Shown piece after piece: positions 54,325 through 64,000 of a stretch of 64,000 nt of DNA; positions within the stretch are counted from its first letter, which is position 1, and each line of letters starts with the position of its first letter. The DNA lies in NCBI GenBank assembly GCA_024138025.1, contig JAMXBD010003394.1, forward strand, positions 58,571 to 122,570. Direction: 5' to 3'. Source of the stretch: Combretum micranthum (Eukaryota > Streptophyta > Magnoliopsida > Myrtales > Combretaceae). Made by a program: the position numbers and the translations under genes. A model generated the notes under the pieces. The model saw only the letters and a program-made list of their open reading frames with translations. It had not been told where the DNA came from and did not search any database.

Positions 54325-54409
54325 CAAGGGAGGTCCAATCACACGAGCTAAAGCTAAGAGGATGAGGGAAGCTCTAGGAGCATTCATTGAGGATACTTGG
54401 AAGAAATAA
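54325..54409 (+). pseudogene. Remnant of a retrotransposon polyprotein C-terminus
   Basis: The plus strand encodes GGPITRAKAKRMREALGAFI and then stops at 54407-54409 (TAA). The GP(I/M)TRA(K/R)AK motif is typical of the extreme C-terminus of some plant Ty3/gypsy Pol proteins. Nothing upstream stays in frame, so it is a fragment. It is in the opposite orientation to the element that begins at 54416. Confidence 0.55.
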
Positions 54410-54415
54410 GCTTTA

Positions 54416-55269
54416 TGTCGAGCCTGGATTTTTCATTTTCTGGTTTCATTTTTCTTAATCCGATTTGTTAAACCCTAACACATTTGGTACAAAACCCTTG
54501 ACTAGGAATTAAAAGAAATATATTTTTTTAAAATATTTTGGAGTCGCTATCCGATCAAGACCAGGAAAAATATAAGTTAGAATAAATGGATTGGTTAATT
54601 TTAACTTTGCTACTAGTTTGCCAAAAAATGGATTTAAAACCAAATTTTATAAACCAGAGGTCTTGGATTCAGGCGCTATCTTATTAAAACCATATATTTA
54701 TCGCTCAAAATTCATAACTTAAAATTCATCCTTTTAATGCTCAAAAAATAAATAAGTAAATAAATAAATCAAATTTCATGAATTTCTATATTTACAATTC
54801 TTTTACAAATTAATAACAAAATCACTTAATATTTACAACTTAGCTAATTAATTCAAAATTTACAACATAACGGAATAAAATTAATTTTTTTAGAGTTTAT
54901 GTTGTCCCGGAGATGTCTACGTACCCGCTAATCGGAATCACACAAACGTAGTTCTTTTCAGAAAATTTTAATTTGTTAGTTTATTTTAGATTTTTGAATT
55001 CTTTTCATTTTAAGTCTATTAAATTTTCTCTCTCTTTTGAAATGGATTTTTATGTGAGATCCTATTAATTACCTTTTTTGTCATATTTTTTTAGACATTA
55101 GGTTTTTCTATGTTTTAAATTTATATATATATATATACTTTATAATATACTACTATTCAAACATAAATACATATATATATATATATATATTTGGAAAAGA
55201 AAACAAATCCTACATACCCTATACTTATTTTATTATTTTTTGTCATTTTTTCTATTGTTTATAATAATA

Positions 55270-55304
<35 letters not shown>

Positions 55305-56595
55305 TATTAACTTACTTGGGTCGGGTGAGATATGGAGTCAATTCAGAGCTGGTCGGAGGAGGAGGCTAAGGAGTTCGAAAACCATCAATTTGGGTGGTTT
55401 TGGACTGCCAAAATTGTTGAATTAGTCAATTGGGGAGCAATGAATGTTCTAGCGGAGGTGGTTTGCTTCGAAAATGGCCGAAAAGGGCGGTTTGGAGCTT
55501 CCAAAAACGGTGGCGTCAGAGTTCTTTGTGGATGTGGGGATTAAGCTTCAAAACTCGAATAAAAACTTCCAAAAGATAGATCAAGTACTTCTAAAGCTTC
55601 CTATTACACTCAAATTACTTGAGAAACCCTCTGAACCTATTGAATTCGAAAAATTTCGAATTTGATAAAAAATTCTCGATCTCATATTTGAACTTCTTTG
55701 AGTGGTTTTGAGAGTTTTTGATGATTATCGATGATGAGAATGAAGAACTTGACCCTTATTTATACTAATTAGAGGTCAAATTTGGTGGAAATTTGATCAA
55801 GATTCGAAGCACGCATGCACATGCAAATTTGGGTTCTTAAGCTTGATTGATCACGTTTTTACAACTTTCAAGTATGATTAGCCTTGGAATTGTGTTTAGT
55901 CTGATAAACTGAGTTTAATTCATGCTCAAGTTTAATTCGACAAAACGAATTCAAATTTTAGGAATTATTCTAGGTGTGAAACGAGTGTGTTCGTGTTTTT
56001 CAACTCGAAATTAAAGTATGAAAACACAATTTTTGAAGTCAAAATTTGATTCATACTTGTAGTATTCCAAGTCTACTTTAAGATCCCTTCATTGCAAAAA
56101 CGAATGGGAAATTGGTCAAAAATTGCCATTTGCACGCGAAAACTGGGTTTGCTTATTGAAGAAGACAACGCGTGTGCGTACCTATGCAAAAAAAAAAAAA
56201 ATATCGCATTTTCCTTCCACGTGGATCGAACTCGAGTCTTCATTGTGTGTGTGCATTCGTTTTACCGGCAGGCTATTTGGCCTGTGCCTCGGTTTCTTTT
56301 GTACTCAAATTGTATTTACGGCTTCCCAAAAATTTAGGTTTAATTAGATAAACTTAATTTAATTAACTCAAAATAAATTTATAATAAAAATTAGTATTAT
56401 ATCAAGCCCAAAAAATATTTTACAAAATTATTACCATTTTTTTCCTTTTTTCTCCCTTTTATTTCTTTTTGTTTTCTTCTTTCTCTTTTTTTTTCTATAC
56501 TTTTTTTTAGTATTCATAACAATTTACGGGCTTAACATAATATTAATTTTCACTATAAATTAAAGCCTTAAATAGGTAAAAATGGGGTGTCTACA
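54416..56595 (-). repeat. 3' LTR of the Tat-type element
   Basis: On the minus strand it starts TGTAGACACCCCATTTTTAC at 56595, preceded by AAAGATTGGCAGC as polypurine-type sequence. The proposed end CAGGCTCGACA at 54416 is inferred from the TG...CA rule alone, since the partner LTR is not visible. TATAAATA on the minus strand (55764-55757) is a likely promoter. Simple repeats lie within: (AT)n near 55165-55192 and (AAT)n near 55262-55305. The frame at 55332-55544 is not a recognised protein. Confidence 0.6.
55757..55764 (-). promoter_or_regulatory. Putative TATA box of the Tat-type LTR
   Basis: TATAAATA on the minus strand, about 830 bp into the LTR from its U3 end. Fits the expected U3/R promoter position. 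Confidence 0.45.
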
Positions 56596-57029
56596 GCTGC
56601 CAATCTTTATGGTGAAGTTTGTTAAAACTTTACCATAGATAAAGAAAGACCCCATTTTATTTTTTTGAAAACTTATGGCCAACTTGTAGGTAAAATCAGT
56701 GCCTATGCAAAATGTCCAATGTGGGTGACTTGGCCGAGAAAGTGAAGGTCTTCTGATCCTAAACCTTGGAAAGGTGGCAACAGCTTTCAGTGAAATTACT
56801 GTAATTTGGAAAATCATTTTACCCTAACCACTAGAAAAGGCACAAACAAACTCCGACTCCTTTCTTTTTTTTTTGAAAAAAAAAGGTTGCTGGATTATTT
56901 GTCGAATCTAAGTTTGATTGGGATGCTAAGTCATCTATTAGACCTAGGCTAAGTGATGTGCTAAGTCATCTATCGAACTAGGCTTAGGGTGTGCTAAGGC
57001 ATCTGTCGGACTTAGGCTTGTGAAAAAGA

Positions 57030-57760
57030 ATTGATCTGCTATCCCTTTGTCGGGTATGGGCTTATGAAAAAAAATTGGGTTTCCATCCATCTGTCGGGTA
57101 TAGACTTACAAAAAGAAAAGGCCTACCATCCACCTCTCGGGTATAGGCTTACGAAAAGAATTTGGATGCCATCCATCTGTCAGGTATGGGCTTATAAAAA
57201 GAAAAGGTCTGCCATCCATCTGTCGAGTATGGGCTTACGAAGAGAATTAGGATGCCATCCATTTGTCGGGTATGGGCTTACAAAATAGAATTGGGTTACC
57301 ATCCATCTGTGGGGTATAAGCTTACAAAAAGAAAAGCCTACCATCCATCTGTCAGGTATGGGCTTATGAAAGAATTGGGCCGCCATCCATTGTCGGGTAT
57401 GGGTTTACAAAAGAAAAAGGTCTGCCATCCATCTGTTGGGTATGGGCTTATGAAAAGAATTGGGATGCCATCCTTCTGTTGGGTATGGGCTTACAAAAGA
57501 GAATTAGGTTACCATCCATCTGTCGAGTATAGGCTTTAAAAGAGAATTAGGCTGCCATCTATCTGTCAAGTATGGGCTTACGAAAAGAAAAAGCCTGCCA
57601 TCTATCTGTTGGGTATGGGCTTATGAAAAGAATTGGGCTACCATCCATCTGTTGGGTATGGGCTCACAAAAAGAAAAGGTCTGATATCCATCTGCTGGGT
57701 AGAGGCTTACGAAATGAATTGAGATGTCATAAATTTGTCGGGTATGGGCTTACAAAAAGA
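57030..57760 (-). repeat. 43-bp tandem repeat array (~17 units) with higher-order period
   Basis: Units contain CCATCCATCTGTCGGGTATG and GGGCTTA plus a variable A-rich linker. TCGGGTATGGGCTT recurs about every 43 bp from 57047 to 57735; degenerate units extend to about 56930. Three linker types occur: A (GAATTGGGATGCC), B (GAAAAGGTCTGCC) and C (GAATTGGGTTACC). Their order, C-B-A-B-A, repeats near 57073, 57288 and 57502, a period of about 215 bp. The array lies between integrase and the 3' LTR. Because 43 is not a multiple of 3, frames across it are incidental. Confidence 0.88.
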
Positions 57761-58239
57761 ATTAGTTTGCAAAAAAAATGTTTTAGAAGAAGCTTTTTAA
57801 CCTTACTGGCTTTTCCGTGATCAATGAAAAGACAGTTATCTGGTATTATGTTCATGAATCCCATTAACACCGGCCTTGCATCAACATTGATGGTACCCTT
57901 TCTTTGAGCTTGTTTCTTCTTTGTGACATTGCTCTAAAGCTTCTTGGCTGAGCAATTGGCTTACAAGAATTGGCTGTTCCTACATAGCTTAATTTCCTCA
58001 AGTAAAAGTTAATCCTATAATTAGAATGAAACATATGTTTCTCGATTTTAAGATATGCTCAAATCATTCTCTCACTTTTCACTCGTGTTTGTATCAAAGT
58101 TAGGAAGTTATCTTTGAAGGTGGATTGATTGCGTGTTGAACCGAATTTGGAGACTTTTAGAGATATCCAATTTTCTTGAAATTAATGAAAATAAAATCAA
58201 ATGAATACCATGAACGACAAACTTCTCATTACCTCACCA
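57761..58239. other. Region between integrase C-terminus and tandem array
   Basis: Untranslated-looking sequence of the Tat-type element; stops in all minus-strand frames and no repeated unit recognised. Confidence 0.45.
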
Positions 58240-59271
58240 GATAACACTTTTCACTATGTAAGGTCCTTCGTAGTTTGGTGTAAACTTTCCCTAAGGTCTT
58301 GCACATTGGACAATATCTTTCTCAACACTAAATCACCTTCTTGAAAATTTCGTGACTTGACTTTCTTATTAAAAGCTATGGCCACTCTTTGTTAGTACAG
58401 TTGCCCATGACACATGACGGTTAACCTTCTTTCATCAATGAGGTCGAACTGTTCAACCCATTATTTTACCCATTCGGCATCTTCGAGCTCAGTTTCTTCT
58501 AGGATTCAGCATGAAGGTATTTCAATCCTTATTTTTAAGATGGCCTCAGTTCCATATACCAAGGAGCTAATGGATGTTTGGTAAGCCATTAATGCAAGTG
58601 GAAGCATTTCATGCCAATATTTATAGGCAACGGCCATTTTTTCAATAATCTTTTTGATGTTCTTGTTGGTAGCTTCGACTGCCCCATTCATTTGCGAACG
58701 ATAAGGAGTGGATTTTTGGTACTTAATCTTGAATTGCTGACATAAATCAATCATCACTTTATTATTCAAATTCGTACCATTATCAGTGATGATACTTTCT
58801 GGCGTTCCATATTGTGTGCTAATGTCTCTTTTGATGAATCGCACCACAACTCCTTTCGTCACATTGACTCCATGGTCAGCCAAAAATAACATAGCCTCAT
58901 GATTTTTTTTATTTTTTTTTACTAATGTAGCTACTCATGTGAGGTCTACACACTCCTTCATGACCTTCTTCCATAAGTTGCTTGGCTTCTTTCTCATCTA
59001 AGCATCTTAACAAAGTCTTGTCAAAAGACCTTTTATATAATGCGGTTCTACTCAACGGGAAATGACTCGCTAATCTTCTTAATGATTTTTTATCTCTCTT
59101 TATCGCATTCTCAGGATAATTGCCCATTTGGAGGAATGTTTTGATGTCATGGAACCATGGTTCAGCCAGTTCAATAACAACACAGAACGCAAGTTTGTCT
59201 TCCACCCAGACCTGTAAGGGCTGTATTTCCATCCCTTTAGTGAATTGGATCATAGAAGCAAGGGTGGCCAA
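58240..59271 (-). pseudogene. Integrase region of the Tat-type element, internally deleted
   Basis: An N-terminal part (59200-58909) ends in LLRCLDEKEAKQLMEEGHEG, the lead-in to the zinc-binding domain. A short A-rich junction follows, then the catalytic core (58892-58506) with ITDNGTNLN (second Asp) and QMNGAVEATNKNIKKI (catalytic Glu). The segment that should hold the rest of the zinc finger and the first catalytic Asp is missing, roughly 100 residues compared with intact relatives as I know them. The C-terminal part (58500-58240) has a GDLVLRKIL motif but contains stops. Inactive. Confidence 0.78.
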
Positions 59272-59344
59272 AGCATCAGCAAACTGATTTGGGTTCTAGG
59301 TACATAAGTGAAGGACACTTTCTTGAACTTTTCTGCCAATTCTG

Positions 59345-60025
59345 CTAAGTAATGATGATAGGGAGAATCAATTTGGGGTTCTTAGTTTTGAACTTTCCTT
59401 GAGTCTGGAAAATGATTAGTGAGGAATCTCCAAATACTTCTAATTCATCGATTTCCATATCGATTGCCATCTTTAATCCCATAATGCAAGCTTCATATTC
59501 AACTACAATGTTGGTATAGGGAAACATCAATCTAGCCAATGCTGGGAATTGATTTCCTTAAGGTGAAACAAGGACTGCCCCAATCCCACATCCATATACG
59601 TTGGCTGCTCCATCAAAGTACAACTTCCACTTAGACGGTCCATGTCCTTTATCCACCTCAATTACCCGTTTGCCTTCATTAGGGAATTGATCTTGTTTCC
59701 TCAATTCCTCGTCATCAATCAGACTTTCGGCGAGTTGATCGACTAATGATTGCCCTTTGATCGAATTCTAACTCACATATGTAATGTCAAACTCAGAAAG
59801 TAACATCTGCCATTTAGATACTCTCCCGATCAAATCTGGTTTATTTGCCAAGTATCTCAAAGGGTCGTGCTTTGTAATGAGTTCAATCGAGTAGAAAAGT
59901 GTATAGTGCCTAAGTCGATGCATAATCCGAACTAATGCACAACAAGTTCTTTCAACTTCGGAGTACTTTTGTACTCCGTTTGTAAATTTTTTACTTAGGT
60001 AGTAAACTACCCTTTCTTTTTTGTT
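59345..60025 (-). pseudogene. Tandem RNase H domains of the Tat-type element
   Basis: The first domain (about 60020-59770) shows VVYYLSKKFT, KYSEVERTCCAL and KWQMLLSEFDITYV, as in the RNase H that follows gypsy reverse transcriptase. A stop interrupts after it. The second (about 59640-59345) has WKLYFDGAAN, VEYEACIMGL and LEVFGDSSLI, carrying the D-E-D residues of the additional RNase H typical of Tat elements. In intact elements these degrade the RNA strand during reverse transcription. Confidence 0.75.
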
Positions 60026-61160
60026 TCAATCCTTTTGCCTTAGCACGCATCCCATAGATTCAGGAAGAATTGTTAGATATAGGAATAAGGGTAGCTTGGG
60101 CATTAGAGTTATTAGTACTGACGGATTCATCAAATATTGCCTGATTTTATTGAATGCGTCTTCACATTCTTCATTCCATTGTATCCAGGAGTTCTTTTTT
60201 AGCAACTTCAATAACGGGCGGCATTTGTCGGTCAATTGGGAAATAAACTGAGCGATGTAATTTAATCTCCCCAAAAGGCCCTGACCTCTTTTAATGTCTT
60301 TGGAGGAGATAAGTCTACTATTGCAACTTTGTCTAGGTCAATTTCAATTCCCCTTGACTGACCATGAATCCTAAAAGTTTTCCTGATGTTACTCCAAAAG
60401 TGCACTTTTTAGGGTTTAATTTCAACCGAAATATCCTCAATCTTTCAAAAAGCTTTCTTAATACATGATATTCTCCTTCTTTTGTCTTAAGGATCATATC
60501 ATCAACGTATACGTCTACTTCTTTGTGCATCATGTCATGGAGTATTGCAAGCATTGCCCGTTGATAAGTTGCTCCAGGGTTTTTAAGACCGAAAGGTATT
60601 ACTTTATAACAAAAGGTGCCCTAAGAAGTGACAGATGTCATCTTAGTTTTGTCCTCTTCTTCCATTCGTATCTGATTATATCTTGAGAATCCATCCATAA
60701 ATGAGAAAAGATGGCTTCCAACAGTATTGTCTACCAAAACATCTATGTGGAGTAATGGGAAGTTGTCTTTCGGTGTTGCTTGGTTCAAATATCGAAAGTC
60801 GACACAAATTCTAACCTTCTCATTCTTTTTGAGAACCGGTACTATGTTGGCCACCCATTCCGAGTAATCTGATACTTCAATGAAACCTACTTCGAGCAGT
60901 TTTTTCAATTCTTCCTTTATCTGTAACAACAAATTTGGTCTAGAATGCCTTAGTTTCTATCTTTTGGGTTTAATGTCCTCCTTGGTTGGTAGTTTATGAA
61001 CCATGATCGATGGATCTAAATTGGGCATGTCATCATAAGACCACGTGAAAATGTCCAAATATTCAGCCAAGAGTTTAGTCAAACCGCCTTTCTCCTTTTC
61101 AGGCAAGTTTCCCCTAATTTTCAACTTCTTGGGACTCTCTTCTATTCCGAGATTAATCAT
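60026..61160 (-). pseudogene. Reverse transcriptase of the Tat-type element
   Basis: Broken into several frames. Read 5' to 3' on the minus strand: a linker with LAEYLDIFTWSYDDMPNLDP (61160-60957); the palm with VRICVDFRYLNQATPKDNFP and SFMDGFSRYNQI, the first catalytic Asp (60932-60621); then VDVYVDDMILK with the YVDD box (60554-60333) and the thumb/connection with FVSQLTDKCRPLLKLLKK-like sequence (60274-60026). Catalytic motifs survive but frameshifts and stops separate them. Confidence 0.82.
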
Positions 61161-61199
61161 CTCAATGGGTTATGAGGTTTCAATTCCTCTTTGTTCAAA

Positions 61200-61490
61200 G
61201 TTTTTCCAGTTTTTCTATGTTCTATCTTGATAATTGACATTATCTTCATTGACTAACCTAGTAGGGACAGAGGTGATATTGATATTTTCATTAATTACAG
61301 GCACGAGATATCTTTGAACTTCATCACAATGATCGGATCTGGATAGATATAAACGATGAATATATGAGAATATGGAAAGAGAAATTTAGAAGAAATAGAC
61401 TTTCACTGATATGCAAGGTGTTTGGTTATAGTTATTTGAGCATATCACAAAAATAGAAAAACATAACAATATCCCAATCAAGAGATCAAC
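61200..61490. other. Spacer between protease and RT of the Tat-type element
   Basis: About 290 bp with stops in all minus-strand frames and no protein motif recognised; probably a decayed Pol linker. Confidence 0.4.
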
Positions 61491-61492
61491 CC

Positions 61493-62050
61493 TTACTCAA
61501 AGAACTTAAAACTATTATAGGGAATGGAAAACCAATTGCTCAAAGTCGCTTTATTTGCCAGAGCGATCTTAGCAGCATCTGGTTGTTGAATGTGGTGAGG
61601 CTTTGGAAAGGAGTCCTTGATGTGCGGAATCTTGATGGTCGGATCGTATTCCCTATCTATCTTTCTTCTTCGAATCGCACTTTTCATTTCCGCTACCTCA
61701 GCCGAGGTAAGAGAGTAACCTAACCCAAAAGTCCAAACATGAGTTTCTTTTTCTTTAAATAGTACATAAACTTCCTCAAACACCAGCACGTAGATCCAAG
61801 ATCTTCCCAACAACAAATTGAATGTTCTTGGAATATCCAACACGTAGAAGGGTATGATGAAGGTTTGTGGTGCAATGATGATTTCCAACTCAATTTCTCC
61901 CACAATCTCTCTTTTGGAACCGTCAAATGCCCGGACAGTAGTGGAGTTAGGCTTAATGTTTGATGACTCTATTTCTAGCAAATTTAAGGTAGCCAAAGGG
62001 CATACATTGAGGGATGACCTATTGTCAATGAGGACTCTTGAGATGATCTT
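61493..62050 (-). pseudogene. Aspartic protease region of the Tat-type element
   Basis: The minus strand reads VLIDNRSSLNVCPLATLN around 62040-61985, the active-site Asp region (LIDNGSS in better-preserved relatives), then STTVRAFDGSKREIVGEIEL and FNLLLGRSWI, the flap and C-terminal LLGR motif. In intact elements this protease cleaves Gag-Pol. Confidence 0.72.
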
Positions 62051-62518
62051 GTCATTGCTTTTGACTACTATATGGGGCCTTGTTATGCTGTCCTTCTCCT
62101 TTTAATTCCTCATATGAGAATGTGACTTCATTCCTTGCAAAAATGGAATTAATCACATACCCGAGAGTGTTTTCAGATGTGTCTTCGGGAATCTTTAATT
62201 CTCTTAGAACCTTGAACAAAGCTTCTTAGTGGGCTTCAGAGCTTACTAGTAAACTCATAAATGAAATTTGGGCAGGTGTTTTAGCCAATTGCTCAACCTT
62301 GCAAGTGATGACTTGTCCTTCTCTTTCTCTCTTTCCTCTTTGTCTTGATGAGACGGTTCCTCAGTCATGTTCTTTTCGCTTGGGTCATAAATTCTTCTTG
62401 ATCAAGTGAGACCGCCGATCATTGCCATAGAGGCATGATTCGCTACCAGGTAATTAAAAGGAGCAGCTTTGTAATTACTTGAAGCAATTGGTATTTGAAA
62501 ATTGTAGCGTTTAGGCTT

Positions 62519-64000
62519 TCAAGTGATTACTTCTTCTTCATTTTTGGACCACTCGATCTTGATCGATCTTGTGCCTTCCTCGATCATTCCTATGAATTCT
62601 CCCTCATTATCAACTTCTTCAAACTCTAGGCCCCATCCAATTGCTGGGGCATCGGCATAAATGCGAGGTTTGAACCAATAATCCACCAAATATTGGTATT
62701 TTTCTTCTTCTCCCAAAGTTCTATAGTTGGATCTCTTGCCTGGTACCTTTCCCATAACTCAACATGAGTACTCTAGTTCCTCTTCTTTGGGATTAACATT
62801 TCCATGATGTTCTCCTTCGTGATGACCCCGTCTTGCAGAAGTTGGTAAATGGCTGGCTTGGTCTTAGTACAATCTCTCAGATTGCGGTAAAGCAAATGAC
62901 CCATCTTTCAGAGATTCCATGCCACTTGTTCTATTATGATAGGCAATTCATCCAAATTTATTTCGGACTCTAGGGTTTCAAGGGTGTTCATATTGATTAT
63001 GTGACCATGGTTCTGTAAAAGATTGGTTGAAACATTTGGAGTCTCCACAAAGTCCAATTGGATGATCTTGGCATTGATGAGATCTCGAATCTTATGTTTG
63101 AACCTCCACCAATCATCCATAAAATGTCCTATTTGCCTAAAATGGTAGTCGCACTTCAGATCAGGATTAAAACTTTTGGGCTTATGACCTTCTCTTGGTA
63201 CCTCAAAATTGATTAAGTTGTCATCCCTTGACTTGGCCAACACTTGACTAAGTGGAACCAAAATTCGGGTGAACTTTTGCTTGTCACCGAAACGGGGCTA
63301 TTGGTGTAGGACTATTGTTTGCGAGTTTGAATTTGAATTGGTTGCCAAAATAAGAGGCTGAGATGGCCTGGCAAAATCTGAAGTGTTGACCATGCTTATG
63401 GTCGAATCCTTTCCTTTGTATGGGGTAGTCTTTGACATTGGGAACTTCCATTCAGACTACAGTTTTCCAGTTGAGACTACATTTTCAATTCTACATCCAG
63501 CTACAACCACTTTAGAAAAGATATTTGACGCGTGTCCCACAAGATGTGAGAAAAATAACTCATCCAAAGTATTGATAAAAGTGAATGTCAAATCTTTTTC
63601 TGGCAACAGGGTGGTGATTCTGGCAGCTAAAGCCCTCCACTGTTGGCGTATTCTTTGAACAACTCATCTTTCTTCTTTTTCATGTTACTTAGATCCCAAA
63701 CTGACGGTGCCATCTCAATGTTGAATTTGTATTGTTTGAAGAATGCCCTTGCTAGCTTGTCCTAGGTGTTAATTTCCTAAGGATCCAATTAGTCATACTA
63801 GGCCAGTGTCGGTCCTGTGAGACTATCCTAGAAAGTTTGCACCATTAACTTATTACATATTGTCCCATCCTTCGCATGTATAACCTTGTGTGCATGTTAG
63901 GGCGACCAGTCTCATCATATTTTTCAATTTCGGGTGCCTTGAAATTTTCTAGAAATGCGCTTTCCTTAAACTGTGGTAAGTTTAAGATTGTGGATTGATC
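62519..64000 (-). pseudogene. Gag region of the Tat-type element, incomplete
   Basis: Frames include a zinc-knuckle-like CDYHFRQIGHFMDDWW (63261-62908), in which the final Cys of the usual CX2-H-H-C pattern is Trp, followed by FKHKIRDLINAKIIQLDF and ETPNVSTN, typical of this lineage. Near 63700-63640 SNMKKKKDELFKEYA marks the capsid-type domain, with a nearby stop. The N-terminus lies outside the window. Confidence 0.68.

Larger units (their letters stand above)
54416..64000 (-). mobile_element. Degenerate Ty3/gypsy (Tat-type) retrotransposon, 5' end outside window
   Basis: Order on the minus strand: gag (about 64000-62500), protease (62050-61490), reverse transcriptase (61160-60026), RNase H (about 60020-59740), second RNase H (59640-59345), integrase (59200-58240), a tandem-repeat 3' region (57760-56930) and the 3' LTR (56595-54416). 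Two RNase H domains before integrase place it in the Tat lineage. Frames are broken by stops and shifts, and the integrase has a large deletion, so it cannot move by itself. The 5' LTR lies beyond 64000. Confidence 0.8.

Overview
The window looks like nuclear DNA of a eudicot plant: A+T-rich, with GT-AG introns, a plastid transit-type N-terminus on one gene, a plant receptor-like kinase, and a dense load of plant transposable elements. The species cannot be told from the sequence. Only three intact protein genes are supported, and no tRNA genes, intact rRNA genes or CRISPR arrays were seen. Most open reading frames of 60-170 codons in this window are chance frames inside repeats.

Layout. 1-15.3 kb is repeat DNA: an LTR-like fragment, a pyrimidine-rich leader with a 170-bp tandem duplication, a minus-strand solo LTR (3893-7473), unclassified sequence, and a plus-strand solo LTR (10348-13981) sitting inside an older relative. 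15.4-19.5 kb holds a five-exon ankyrin-repeat gene resembling the proteasome assembly chaperone gankyrin/PSMD10; a palindrome-rich Mutator-like MITE lies in its 3' flank. 21.2-22.4 kb is a small TRIM-like retrotransposon, followed by a MITE at 23.1 kb. 23.7-26.1 kb is a four-exon gene for a probable plastid membrane protein of unknown function. 27.2-31.6 kb is a long solo LTR carrying a 5S rRNA-derived segment. 32.5-33.6 kb is an intronless membrane-anchored receptor-like kinase lacking an ectodomain. 34.8-37.6 kb is a decayed partial duplicate of the gankyrin-like gene, itself hit by a SINE and a hAT-type MITE. 37.7-42.4 kb is an old minus-strand LTR interrupted by a younger plus-strand solo LTR. 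46.6-50.9 kb is another solo LTR. 54.4 kb to the window end is one degenerate minus-strand Ty3/gypsy element of the Tat type (LTR, tandem-repeat 3' region, integrase, two RNase H domains, reverse transcriptase, protease, gag), with its 5' LTR beyond the window.

The three genes show no sign of acting in one pathway; they are neighbours separated by insertions. The most informative structure is the transposon record. Five solo LTRs have target-site duplications (four perfect, one 4/5). Several small elements can be delimited exactly by duplications, and two of these are confirmed by an empty site in the paralogous gankyrin copy. A 43-bp tandem array with a five-unit higher-order period lies in the 3' region of the Tat element. 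I found no convincing new coding system. All boundaries were worked out by eye and should be confirmed by alignment.
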